From Neodiprion pinetum (taxonomy: Eukaryota > Arthropoda > Insecta > Hymenoptera > Diprionidae), in NCBI RefSeq assembly GCF_021155775.2, contig NC_060235.2, forward strand, positions 41,078,701-41,142,700: a DNA stretch of 64,000 nucleotides. Direction: 5' to 3'. The number at the start of each line of letters is the position of its first letter. Positions within the stretch are counted from its first letter, which is position 1. Below the pieces are notes generated by a model. That model saw nothing but the letters and a program-made list of their open reading frames with translations, did not search any database and had not been told where the DNA came from. Shown here piece by piece: positions 1 to 12,667 of this stretch. Both the position numbers and the translations under genes were made by a program.

Positions 1-960
1 TCTTTGCCCATTCGAATAACATTCGTGAAGGGAGTGGTTGCCAGACTAGATGTACACACGAGTCGGATACTCTGATTTAGTATCGCCAGGCCAAACCGAC
101 TACTGAGATTTGAGACTGCCCACGCGTCCCAAGGGTGGCGGGTCCCAATCAAAGTTGAACATCAAGAATTTCGTCCCGATGAGTACGTCTGAAGGATAAA
201 GATAAAAATTACAGTGTCGTTTAGCTCGAAGAAGATCTTATCACGTGGTGGTTACTTCTGTGCCAATTTCGGAGCCGAAGGAAAAGCGATGATCAAAGAC
301 AGCTGAAGCGCCTAATTGGTCAAGCGGTATCTCCGACGATCATGAATCAGCATCTGACTCGAATCATTAGAGTCAATTCTGGCTCACTAGTGACTAAAGC
401 GTTCACCTCTGGATTTCCGCCCGAGGGAGAATGAGCCTGTCTACGCGGTTAGTTTATATCGGGGATCAGTGACAGGTGATAATCCGGTTGGCCGGTGACA
501 GAGCTAGGCGGACCTTGTCAGAGGCGACGGTGTCGAGCCACTTCGCATCACCGCCATTTGCCGTAACCAGTTCGAAACTGCAAATCAAGTATGAGATAGG
601 CGTCCGCAGGAGGCGAGGCCAGTTTCCCAGCCGATCTTTCTAGGCGACTGCCACGACATTCGCTGCTGACAACATAGTAATGGCAATATTATAAAAATGG
701 CCCCAGAGCTGCCGGCTGGATTTCTGCCTCCAGCCATCCGTGTGCACGACCAGTCACGGATAAACGACACCATGCAATTACCCTCGTTCACCACGACGTG
801 TGCGCATTGGCACGGAAAAGGATTTCGTCCACTTTTATTCCCCGACTTTTCATCTTTTATCGATATTCACCTTCAGCCAGATGCTTGCATCTTCGAAACA
901 GCTCAGGACTGTTACTGGAAATATCGAGACTCAGGCTTCATTTATATCCCGATTTTTTTT
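1..960. other. Spacer with no recognised gene
   Basis: No convincing coding sequence, RNA gene or transposon end is seen. A short plus-strand frame starting with ATG at 697 has no recognisable domain and runs straight into the edge of the repeat array that begins at 961. Confidence 0.5.
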
Positions 961-1414
961 TAACAGCGAAACGATCCATGCGCCTGAATTAGGCAACCAG
1001 AGTTACAGCTCGTGTCCTAGTTGATATCCCGCCGAACATGAGCTGTAACTCAGGTTGCCTGAATCAGGCGCATGGATCGTTTCCTACCGTTTAAGCAACC
1101 AGAGTTACAGCTCACGTTCTGGTTGAGCATCGTATCCCATTGAACGTGAACTGTAACTCCGGTTGCCTGAATCAGGAGTACGGATCGTTTCCTCCTAGTT
1201 AGGCAACCGGAGTTACAGCTCATGTTCTGGTTGAGCATCGTATCCCGTTGAACGTGAACTGTAACTCCGGTTGCCTGAATTAGGGGTACGGATCGTTTCC
1301 TCCTAGTTAGGCAACCGGAGTTACAGCTCATGTTCTGGTTGAGCATCGTATCCCGTTGAACGTGAACTGTAACTCCGGTTGCCTGAATCAGGAGTACGGA
1401 TCGTTTCGCTGTTA
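961..1414. repeat. Inverted-repeat element containing a 108-bp palindromic tandem array
   Basis: The two ends are perfect inverted copies of a 17-base sequence (TAACAGCGAAACGATCC at 961-977 and its complement at 1398-1414); the outermost TA may be a target duplication. Between them lie about four tandem units. The conserved GCAACC starts fall at 993, 1095, 1203 and 1311, giving spacings of 102, 108 and 108 bp. Each unit is itself a hairpin: GCAACCGGAGTTACAG on one side, CTGTAACTCCGGTTGC on the other. The last two units are nearly identical, which suggests recent local amplification. A minus-strand open frame with a 36-residue repeat (1050-1418) is only the 108-bp periodicity read as codons. 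The TAGGCAACC...GTTACA motif resembles the family at 17074, 18491 and 39612. Confidence 0.85.
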
Positions 1415-3226
1415 GCAAAACTTACGGTATAATTACCGGCACTTATAAGGTGAACGTCGCGACGAAGCCTTTCATGAGCGATTACCAGGTACCAGTTGAT
1501 TTGGCGAATTTTCGAGATATGTACTGTATGTAATAAAGCACAGATGGTGGCGCTCGGCGTTGCGACTACAAAGGGTGGATTTTCGGTCAAACCACTTCAC
1601 CTCTATACCTGTAATAAGGGACGCTATATGTATATAGTCTAAAGGTAGGCACTGCCTTGAATTGAATTAATCAACCTTCGGCGAATGTTACAATAAATAG
1701 CACACTAAAAGCGCCGTGCGAAACGTTACCCCTAGTTAGCTCAGCTGACGCGCGTAAATTTGAATCGAAGTGAAATTCATTCGAAAAACAACCGCGTGTG
1801 TCATACTCGCCGTTTCCAGAATTATTTACACTGTGTTTGTACAGCAAAATGAAAAGAAAAAGGGCTAAAGAAAGATAAGAGTAAACAGCGTGCTCTTAAT
1901 TCTCAAACTTGAATCTCCCCCCACGTCCACATGATATTATACATACATACTTATAAATATGTATATCAGCTCGGTGTTTTCGCACTTGAGAAGAAATGGT
2001 TTTCCAGATAGTTGTCCTCTTGGCTGCACGAAATTTTTCACTTTGCTGTACGGTATGATAATTTACGATCAGTGACGCGTCATGGCGCTCGCAAACTTAT
2101 TGCCACGAGTATTCCGATCGGACCGGAAGTTTGATAGGTAAGTTCGAGTCGGCGATCTTTAACGCGCGACGGATCGAGGAGAGGAGAATTTGTTCAAAGC
2201 TCAGATACATCCTTTCTTTTCCCCCGCGCGCAATTTGCTCACCGAAAGATATCTGCGATCTGAGTGGTTTATCCGCAAGAAGCCCAGAGACTTTACGGAT
2301 TGGGTAAACGCGATGGGGTCGGTCAATCCGCTGATCTATCTTCATCTCCAGAGAAAGAGAGAGAGAGAGAGAGTAAAAGAGCAATAAATTCAAGAGAAAT
2401 CTGAGGTCGCGTCATTGCACTTGCCGAGAGCTAATACCTCGGCAAAAAGAGAGGTAAAAGAAAGAACAAGAAGAAGGAAGAAAAACACACACACAAACTC
2501 GGAATAAAACTGATCCGTCATGGATTTTCGGCCCGATTCTGCAGGCGACAAAAGATGGAGGCTACCGTTTTCCGATGCAGCTTCAATTCCGAGGAAAAAC
2601 TCGAGGGTCAGAGGTCAAGGATCGAGCTTAAGCCGCTGCGGTCAGAGACCATCTCTATAAATCTGGCTCCAACCCGATTATGCCGAGTACTTTGATAAAA
2701 CTGGAAAAGAGGCAAGGAGTTCGGTTTGTTACGTACGTTGAATTTGATCAGTTTATGGTGTGTTTTTGGTTTTTTTTTTTTATTGGTCCTTTTTTCTTCT
2801 TTGCCATGGAATGTAACTTCACGGTAGATCCATAATTGGCGTTGAATGTATAACGACGATTTATGAGAATTGGCTTAGCTCTTGACTGAAGGATTAATCG
2901 GAGAGATGGTTACGAATTTATAATTGAATTAAAAAGTTGTCTGGCTAACGTAATTGGTTTTCATCACTAAGAATCAATTTGTAGGGTTAACGAGCTACGA
3001 GATTGTTTCTGCAGATATTCACGGACCGAAGCGAACTTTGTTCGTATACTTAATTAAAATTATTGCTCGAAACACGATATAATGTGGACATAACTATATT
3101 CGGGAAGTGAAAATTATCGTAATATATTTTATCGGTAAGATCGAAATTAGACGCTAAAGTAATGCGGTTACTATTGAATAAAAAGTGTTATTCGAAAAGG
3201 TGTAGGGTAAATAATGCGGACGAAAC

Positions 3227-3262
<36 letters not shown>

Positions 3263-5272
3263 AAGATGAGATAAAACAATAAGAAAAGACTGGATAAAAC
3301 GATCCGGCTAATAAATCCCTGTCTTTCTAATCAAATTTCTTTTAAACTCACAACAACGTCTCAAGTGTTGTGATCTATGCGTAACTTTATACACCCCATA
3401 AAGAGAGGCGTTTGAATTTATTGTAACGAACAAAAAATACACGGTATCTGAATTGCGCGTGAAATGAGAATTTATAAGTAGGTAGATGCTCGAATTGAAA
3501 GTCGAGTAAAGCGTCGAATAATTTGTTTACATCTAATCTTTTTTATTGATCGTTGTCTACCCTCGGGAAATGGCTTCTTTTATGACAGTTTCTTTTTTTT
3601 TTTTATTTTCTTCTTTGGACACGTGTGGTATCTGGAAAGTTTGAAGAGGTCGGTATTTCACTGTGAGATAATTTTCATGGCCATTGAGAGACGGTTTTAA
3701 GTATAACGATTACCGAGTTTGTAAATTCGATGAAAGTCTTTCGGGACCACGCGGACCCTGTTTATAATTCCATTGGGAATAAACTGGGCCCATCAGGGAG
3801 GCTATTCCCATTAGACGAGAATCTCTGCGGTCGCTGGTCGGCATTAACCCAGTTCAGCCAAAGCGATGCGGGTAAACAGGAGAAAAGAAGGAGAGAACGG
3901 TGCAAAATCACGCTATAACCGGTTAACCTATCCCTATAACACTCTAGGGGTTTTTGAAACGTAACAGTCGGGTTAGTAACGCGATGAAAGAATCATTCAA
4001 GAAGTGTCTGTGTGAAGCTGATTTAGTCACAATTTACATATAATCAGAGAAAGGTCTCGAGGATATGAAAAAAAAAAAAAATTTTTAAATACCAAGTTTC
4101 ATTTACAAATATTTGACTATATTAATAGTGTCATAGAAATCATGATTCATCATGTGCACATTATTTTACTATTTTTTCACCAAAAAAAATCATGTTTTTT
4201 GTCCCGTTCTGATGAATAATATCTCATGTTTTATTCATGATTAAACTCTCCACAAATCCTGTATGTTAGATTTCGGTTAATAATAATTTATGTATTTCTT
4301 ACCGACTGATGCATTTATCACCTGTAAACTGTGACAATTTCGCAGATACTTTTTTTTTTTTTTTGTATATTTTTTAACAACAACCAATGTGTCTCAGATG
4401 ATTGAATGTAGGGAGTTGATTTGTGGATAAGGTCAGCTATTTTTCCCCGAAACGAAGCGATTTTTCGGATTTATTCATGATCAAGTGTTTACAGTTGAAA
4501 CTTGGTGACTTGACATTTTTTTATACATCGCAGACAAAGTTTTAATTTATTTCTCTTCTTCCGCATTGGATTTGGGTATTAAGAACGCATAATTACGCGA
4601 GGATATGACTTGTGCTTTGGGATTCGGCTTATCGCGATCGCTATTAATCCGACCCCTGTCCAATTTGCGATACAAAAAGAGAAGGGCGGGGAAAAAAAAA
4701 ACAGATCAAGAATTTATCGGTTTCCTCCGCATCCAATCTCGGCTCAAGAGAGTGAAAAATTTGGGTAATTTAGACGGCTAAGAGTCTCTCGGCTAGGAGA
4801 ATTCTAGGGAAAAACGATTCCTTAGCCCTAGGAGACTCGCCAGCTTTCTGCTGAGCGAGATGAAAAAAACACTATTGAATCTTTTGCTCGGTCTTTTGTT
4901 CTCATTCTTCGAGTATAAATGAAAGAATTGCGACAATCGGCTGCTTAACGATTCTGTATTTCGTCTTATGGGATGAAGGCTCCGTACAAAGAACAGGAAG
5001 AAACGTCTAATCGTATAGTTTTTTTGATGTTGGTGAAAACAGAATTCAGAATAACGGCAAGTAATGTTTTTCGTTTACAAAATTTATGTTCTTCTATATT
5101 CCATACGACAGGTTAGTTAAATTCTGACGATCCAGAAAATTAAAATGCTTAGGTTAAAATTTTGTGGAAAGAAAAATAATAGAGAAGTAATGCTTGCATG
5201 AATGAATGTAAGACACAATATTTATTCACCTTGGTAACAATTCTGAGTAGCTTAAATTTTACTGTTGGTAGT
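1415..5272. other. Spacer with simple repeats
   Basis: AT-rich sequence with no recognised gene. It contains a (GA)n tract at 3231-3258, a shorter GA tract near 2353-2372, and several poly-A or poly-T runs (around 2768, 3593, 4069 and 4350). Confidence 0.5.
3231..3258. repeat. (GA)n microsatellite
   Basis: Fourteen uninterrupted GA dinucleotides are visible, followed by GAAAGAAAGA. Confidence 0.95.
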
Positions 5273-5459
5273 GGCGGGGTTGAAGTTCCGAAAGCGCTTA
5301 GCTCCGAATTATTTGTTGACAAAACTTGAAGAAAAGTAATCAAACCTTTACGAAACAACAAAGATAAAGTTTAATTTCATTACTTTAAGTTTTGCCACCA
5401 AAAAAACTCAAAATTTGACGGTTTCGGAGCTTTTCAAATTTGGAATTTCAACCCCGCCC
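5273..5459. repeat. Degenerate foldback element
   Basis: The left end GGCGGGGTTGAAGTTCC (5273-5289) is mirrored at 5443-5459 as GGAATTTCAACCCCGCC. Further matches continue inwards (AGCTCCGAA, then CAAAACTT and AAGTAAT), giving imperfect arms of roughly 75-90 bp around a short centre. No coding content. It looks like an old MITE; no clear target duplication is seen. Confidence 0.55.
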
Positions 5460-8400
5460 TTGTTGGTTGAGTTTCAAATGACTTTTTTTCCTTGTGTCTA
5501 AGAGCGAACTAATTCCGCAAAATACAATCTTATGTTAAAGGAGAAGAAATTCGGGACGAGATTCTGGTCTTAACTACAGATATTCGTTTATTTTGTAGCC
5601 GTAGTTTCGTGCCGCAATTTTAAGACGAAGAATATCCAAATTTATTCCGCCTAATAAATCACAACAAAACTAGTCGCTTCTGGCAAGATATCATCTATAC
5701 TATGTATACAGCATCCCCTCGGCGAGCTGCCGAAAGATATTGCGATTTCTAAGGCTGTTTAATTCATGGACATGTACAAATAAATATATAGATGTCATAT
5801 CGACACGTGCTGGGGAGAAAAAATTGATACACACTATTCGCATTGACGTGACGTGATTGACGCCTCCTTCTGATTGATCGACAGTAACGATCTACGCAAT
5901 TTCACTTCGCGTAGTGATGCGTGGGAAAAGAAAAAACAAACTTTTCGATACTGGGGTTATTCTTATTAGGTAGATTGGACAGTCCAGAATCGATACCTTT
6001 TCGGACAGTGAATATTTATTAAATTTATACAGTTTTAATAGTCAGACGAATCTACTAGATTTTTTTCATTATCTTACTATTACGGTTATAATCCAAGATC
6101 TGGATTTTAATTTGAATATTTTCTGTTCTGCGTTGTTACGAAAAACATCGCAATTTACAAATATACTATTCACATTCTATCTATTAACGAAAAGCAAGAA
6201 AAAATATTGATATTGAATTCAAAAACTTCCTTAAAACGAATTATTAAAATTGATACCCGAGTTCTAGATGTAAATTTTTAATCGAAATTGTAAGCATGTG
6301 TTTCACCGAAGTAGAATACCATGCAGGATATGTAATACACTTTTGAAGTGAGTTTGAATTCATTAGACCTACGACATTAAATAACGAAGCCTCCCTGCAG
6401 AGGACGAGAAAAGGCTCTCCGACTGATTTAGGATGGCGAGCACGTGTGGAGCTGAGCTCGGAGAATTTGAAAAATCTTTCAAGGCCCGGGCGGAGAAGTA
6501 ATGAATCTTCATTCAATTACGTGCTCTCGTGACGTACTTTTCCCAACTTTTTGCCATACGCGAATAAGTGATCATTCAATATAAGAACAAACAACCGAAA
6601 CTTTCCGGCTGTGAAATATATTTAACTAGAGCAAGAGATTCAGGAGAAGATATTTTGTTTGATTTCTCATTTTCACGTGTATCAATTAATTGGCCAGGTA
6701 AATTATTCCGACGAATTGATTTGATCAGCCAATTAGTGCGTAACTAATTAGTGCGTTGTTAATCAGAAGTGAATTTCGTTTAAATTAGCGAAAACGTAGC
6801 AAACTGACGAATAGATATATTATACACTTATTTATGGGCACGTGTCAATTTAAATGGGAAAATTTTTACGTTTCTAGAGTATAATTTCCAACACCATGCA
6901 GCGTAATATGAAAATCACGTGTTGTTCGTCAGATCAGTCTTTGGGGATGAGGGAATTGGGTAAAAAGTTCGATCAAGAGCCGACGCGATTCAATTTGAAA
7001 AGTACGAAAGATCCGCATTTCTATAAACTCGCGGGAGTGACGGACAAACTCGTTGGATTAATTTCTTACTCCCTTTTCTCTCCGCCGCTGCGTTCCTCCT
7101 CCCCTAATTTTCCCAGCCCAAGCTTCTCGCGGAGAGTCGGAGCTTTCTCCACCCTGTGTCGGAGGTCGAAGCTCCGGCATTACGTTTCAATCTCCCGCGT
7201 TCTTGCCGACCTTTTTTATTCCCCGCAACCCCCTAAACCACCCTTGGCTAACCCATAACGTTACCAAACGCCCACCGAGGATCGTAGAAGTAGAACTGCC
7301 CACCTTCTGAACACCCGAGAGTGCGATTTATTATTTTTCCCTTCGAATTAAAGGCAAAAACCGCGATACAAATATTGCTTTACTTGCAATCAAGGAATGA
7401 AAATTTAATGCCGAAATGGATGAACAAAATCTAGCCAGTATTTTAGTTTTTAAACATCAGATTGATCTTAGTCGAAAATTCTTTACAATCGTCCAAAAAT
7501 ATGGATATAAATGAACTCTTGATAAGGAAGGAAATTGGAATTCAACGGAATCTTCATACACAATACACATCTATTTCGCCCCAGTGAAAGGAAAACGGTA
7601 TAATACCCATAATCCTTATAGCGGAGTCGAGGGTCCGGGTTATTTGGCGATTTTAAATCTGTTCTATACTGGGTGCTTTACGAGATATTGGTAGTATTTT
7701 CACCCGTAAACCGGATCGTATATAATATCCGTTGCTGCAAATACATACCTGTATGAAATTCACGCCATACAAGAGGTTAGATGGCCGTGAAAATTGATTC
7801 TGGACAATGGATAGAGTTCAGTCGATTCGTCCAGTCTTAGCCTGGAAAGTTGACTTGGGCCCGACTGGGCCCCGATTAGGCATTCCTGACTACCTTTAGT
7901 CGGGTTAGTCAGTTCGGGCCCCGATTATTTTTCCACGCCAATGCCTGAATAGCGTAAGACTTGGAGAATAACAAACAAGGCTCGATCACCGTTCAAAATT
8001 CTGCTAGTCGAGTGGATAGAAAAATTTTAAAAATAAGACAAACAAATCAGTGAGAAATTGAAAACAGCTGCTTAAGTACGAGGGAATTAAAACGGAATTG
8101 CGTGTCGAAACGGCGCCGATTTTGTAAATGTACAATAGAGAGTGGTATAGGGTGTCTGTTATCGGTCTTGTATAAATAATTTATAAGATAGTACGTGACT
8201 GTGTTGGCAATGCGAGAAGGTCGCCGTGACGACTTGCATGCGCGGTATAACAGACGGGGGAATTTAGAAATTGAAAAACAGTGATTGGCCGATGATGCTG
8301 TGGGTTGAAAGGCGTGTTTTAAACCCGGAGTAGCTCGCTCGAAGCCCATTTATACCCGCACATGGTTATGTATACATATACATATATAGACGCGTGTTAC

Positions 8401-11400
8401 GCACCGCGAGACGACAGCGTTGACACCGCAGCCTATCCGCTCGCCTTTGGAACGCGCCTTAATCCGGTTATGCTGATTAAGGGAGAGAGGTTCTCTCTTA
8501 CGGCTGGTCCATCGTTTACCTCGGTGATATATTTCTTCATTTAAACGCGAATCCCCGACGTTCAGAGTCGCGTTAAGTGGGTCCAGTTGCGCCCGTTTCC
8601 GGGAGAGGACGCCACCGTACCGCCTATTTCCCGCAGTCATTGTACAGAGGCAGATAATTAACTCGATATCTGCATGCGGGTTGCGGATAAACTTTTTCTC
8701 CCAGTCATCAGAGATCCCGGATTTTGATCCGAAACTATTTTCCCCATTCGGCAGATCGAAGTGATCAAAACACTAGGTAAAGTTTTTGTCGTGGTTTGAA
8801 GTTTTTGTACATTTAGTCACCGATTAAATTATATAATATACGTAATAATTTTTCAACCGTCATTCGTCTCTGTCATCGACTCCGTTTTTGCGCACTTACC
8901 AGCCGTGTAATTGAATTTTCCGCTTCCTTTTTGTTAGCAAGAGGTCGCACGCAGATCCTTCGATAAAAGGTGTTACTTGATTAAAGAAATTCCAAAGCTT
9001 TTTGCGCGTGGCTCAATCTCACGGGTAAGTGAACCTCCGGCATATCAGGAGTCACGAGATCCGAGTTTTAGTTATAAGCTGATCCTCTGAACGTTCGTCT
9101 CCGCTTTCCCTGCCTGGTCGATGTAAGGAAACTTTTTACATGTTCCGTCCGTCGGGTATTCGAATATACGAGTGAATTCCGGAATGGGAAAATTATTTGG
9201 ACCGGGGACATTTTTCCTAGAATTCCAGGGTCATTCACTCCGAAAAATTGGCAAGCCGTGCCTAGCTTTGAAGTTTCAGAAACTCTACTTCGGGTTACAG
9301 ATAAACTTCGTCCGAGAACTTTTATAGATCTTCGCGATACTGTTTTGTAATGATCACTCCTGAAAGTTCGTGTAACACTTCACAAGAAATTTAGTAGGGC
9401 AACTTTTGTGGTAAACTTTTCCGGAATTCGATGAACGTCATCAAATATTTCCCGAAATTGATATAGGAATTGTGAAGCTAATCGCACAGGATTTCGTAAA
9501 CGTCTCGGAGAATCCAAAAGACTTGATATTCTACTTGACGTATTTTAAAAAAAAGTTACGATCGGTTCCCTAAAAAGTATTCTCAATAATTCCCAACGAA
9601 TTGTCAGCCGATGATGACGACAATGAGAATTCGCCCTTCTGGGAGCCGTTGATACGGATAAGAGGGCAGGAAAGTAACTGGAAGCATCGGGAGAAGTCTG
9701 AGTGAGGCACACGCCGAGTGTCGAGAATGTGTTTCTCCAAGTGATAAATCCTCATCACACGAGGCCTCTTCTATCCTTTCCGAAGCATCCGCAGTTAGCC
9801 CCGCGACTATTCTCAAGAAGTCCTCTTCGAGAGGAGGACTGGTTAACGGCGATCCTCAACTCCCAAGCTGGTCGAGTGGATTCGATTTGAGAATTCGAGG
9901 ATAATAAAATAACGCCAGGACACATTACACGTCGGCGATATGATAATGTCGGAGGGAAATAGAGGATGGGAGAAGCTTATGTTTCTCGAACATTTTCTTA
10001 TTCGAGCGGTAAAATTGACAATTTCGAGTTGAAAACGGCCGTTCCCTCCCCTTCCTCGGTTTTATTACCCCATCAAATACCAGCTCTGACCTTTGACTTG
10101 AGCCAGGAATTACATCCTGGGATAGTTTTCTTCAAACTATAATATTCAGCCTGAGCTCTGGGCAAATGAAGTTCCCGCAATTTCGTCAGGGTTAGAAAAT
10201 ATATCCGGAGACCTTGTACTCGACACCGGAAACTGATAAGAAAGTTCTCAAATTCGTGTGACGAAAATATCGAACAATAGATTCTTCTTCGTGAGTTCCG
10301 AAGGTAACTGGACAATTTTATACGCACTTAACTCGAATGTTCTCGAAGATGTTACGATTGATTTTCGTCGATTTAAAGTTATTTTCTCAAGCTTCTTAAA
10401 AATGGTTGTAACAAAACGATTCTTTCTTTGGATAACAGTAGAAACGTTCTCGGTCGGTAAAATCGACTACAGTAGCCACTTAACCCGCCTTTCTTTTTCA
10501 TCCTTATATATGGGCCAAAGAAGGACACACGCTGTAATATGCATGAATTTGTATTTTGTGCACGTGGTTTTCTAACGAAATGGATATACATCACTGCGGC
10601 TGTATCTTGATACCATGTCGTTAGAAGGACGGCGGGCTTTAGGCGCTGATACATTCTATCAGAGAGGGAGAGAGAGAAAGAGGAGAGGCAGGATTCGTTA
10701 AATTATAAGCTACAGGGGCGGATTAACTGAGCAAAAAATGTGAAAATTATTCACCCCTGACGTCCCGATGGATCGGCACTCGCTCCTCCCATTTTTCCCT
10801 GTCATTAGTACAACTGCCGTGCTTGTTTACACTCAACGTTCTCCCGTAACGTCGGGGAAAAATAATCCTTGAAACCCGAATGACAGATTTTAATTTCGAA
10901 AACTGAGACTACAGGCACGCATGCACGTCACAGCCAATTTAACTTCAAGATATCCGAATTCACTCGTTTATTTAGCTATCACGCTAATGGGGAAACGATC
11001 CCTCAGTTCTGAACTGGTCATCGAATTGGTAAACATTAGACGTTAGCCGATGGAGGATCTGGGTTTGGAATGAAGGACCCTTAATCCAGTTAAAACAATT
11101 GTACGCGGGAGAATAATCCATTGAGTGGGACTTTAAGCCGGTTTAGAGAAAGTGATAGAGGCTTCTCGGAATTTTAGTCAAACTTTGCTGTTAATCGTCG
11201 ACGAGAAGTCGTTCCAATTTTACGGATTTCAATTTTCATACCTACTTCTCGCTTCCAAGATAGCTATTTAAAGTTGCAATTAGTTAAATTGAATCTTTAG
11301 TACTGAACGGTATGAAATTAGCATCGTTATCATTTTTTACCATTATAGCATGTCATCCGATTCACCTCGGAAATCATTTTTGCTAACAACATGGCATTTT

Positions 11401-11725
11401 GTCAGAAATTTATATTCTTTAAGAGTATTCGTAAGATTATATTCAAAGATCCCAACGAATGGATCTGGTGATAATCCGTTCATGAACATATTTGTTGAAA
11501 TATACGATAATTCAAAATTCACCGCAATTAAATCTTGTTCCGGCACTGCTTACAATTTTATTGAAAATCCAAAGAGGGACTCTGGATCCCTGGGAACTTC
11601 GGGAGGTTGGCGAATTTATCAAACAGTAGATCACAATTTCGTCGAGGCCATTCACTTTGCCCTTCGCACTTTCCTCGAGCATTTCTGCCTCTATACTTTC
11701 CTACTTTAAGGATATGTCGAGCGTA
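5460..11725. other. Spacer, no recognised gene
   Basis: Mostly unique AT-rich sequence. A 120-codon plus-strand frame with an ATG at 6896 has no domain I recognise and its second half is low-complexity pyrimidine-rich sequence, so I do not call it. A GC-rich patch with a repeated GGGCCCCGATTA word lies at about 7855-7930. Confidence 0.45.
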
Positions 11726-12028
11726 CAGTAGCGGGCCAAGACTTGACAAAGCAAAAAATTGAAATGAGTTTTCATTGAAGCTAATCAAGTTGACTTGAAT
11801 TAAACAAAAGTCCTTAGGAAAAAAAAGTAAGTTTCAACTGAAAAAGAATAATATAATATCTGCGATGTTTGGAGTTGAAACTCAGTGTTTCAAAGATTGT
11901 GTTTGATCTTTTATTTTTTTGCATCATCAAGTTTTTTTAGTTCGATGCAACTTGTAGCCTTAGGAACCTTTTTTTGATCTTTCCTCTTATCAACTCATCT
12001 TTACTTCAACACTTTTTTGACTAGACTG
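11726..12028. mobile_element. MITE with TA target duplication, Tc1/mariner-like (copy 1)
   Basis: The element begins CAGTAGCGGG after TA at 11724-11725 and ends ...TAGACTG before TA at 12029-12030. Read from the right, the end CAGTCTAGTCAAAAAAGTGT closely matches the left end of the element at 28779, so the two are one family. The interior of about 300 bp has no open frame of note. TA flanks and short CAGT ends fit non-autonomous Tc1/mariner-type elements; the assignment beyond that is inference. Confidence 0.65.
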
Positions 12029-12667
12029 TACGTTCCATAACCATCCTTAACATGGTGTATGGCCAGTGAGATATACGAGGAAAAAAGTGAGACCGAGCTG
12101 GGTGGGCGGGAGGCACACGAGGGTTTTCGGAGTCCACCCGAGGATGGTTTACCGGCCTCCAAGGATTCGGCCCGGGGGCCGATATCAACTCAAGAAACGA
12201 CCCCGGCAGCAATCTTAAAACTTGAGGTCTTATCTTCCTAGTAGAGAAAGTCTCGAGACTTGAGCAATGCGTAAGGTAGCTGGCTAGCTGCAGCCTCGTA
12301 CCAGTTATCCGAGTCCTTCGTCACCCTGCAGGACTTTCTTTCGTCAAATGAAATCTGATAAGGACAGCCTACAGAGTTCAATCCGCGAGTAAATTCGCGA
12401 GGCTTTCGTCGCTGGATTTTATTATCCGAATTCACTCGCCAATCAACCCAGCATGTTCGAACTCTAAAGCTCATCCTTTCTCAAAGCCGTGGGCATTTTT
12501 TTTCTGCGATCGAAAAATCCAGTCATTCAATCATCGTTCATACGAATGATCAGCCAAAGGGTCCACGGCATAATCACCGGGTGAATCACAAATACTATAT
12601 TTTGATAGTGCAAACTCATAAGATTTTTGATGATAAGTATGTGATCGGAATTTTTTACTTGTCAGAG
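12029..12667. other. Spacer between two repeat elements
   Basis: No gene recognised. Short frames on both strands between 12021 and 12474 overlap one another and show no domain. Confidence 0.45.

Noticed and set aside
697..963. Plus-strand ORF of 88 codons
   Set aside because: No family resemblance and two other frames are open over the same stretch; it ends in a T-run at the repeat border.
1050..1418. Minus-strand ORF with a 36-residue repeat
   Set aside because: It is the 108-bp tandem array read as codons; 108 is a multiple of three, so openness is inherited by every unit.
6896..7258. 120-codon plus-strand ORF with a good ATG context
   Set aside because: No recognisable domain; its second half is pyrimidine-rich low-complexity sequence, and no splice or neighbour context supports it.
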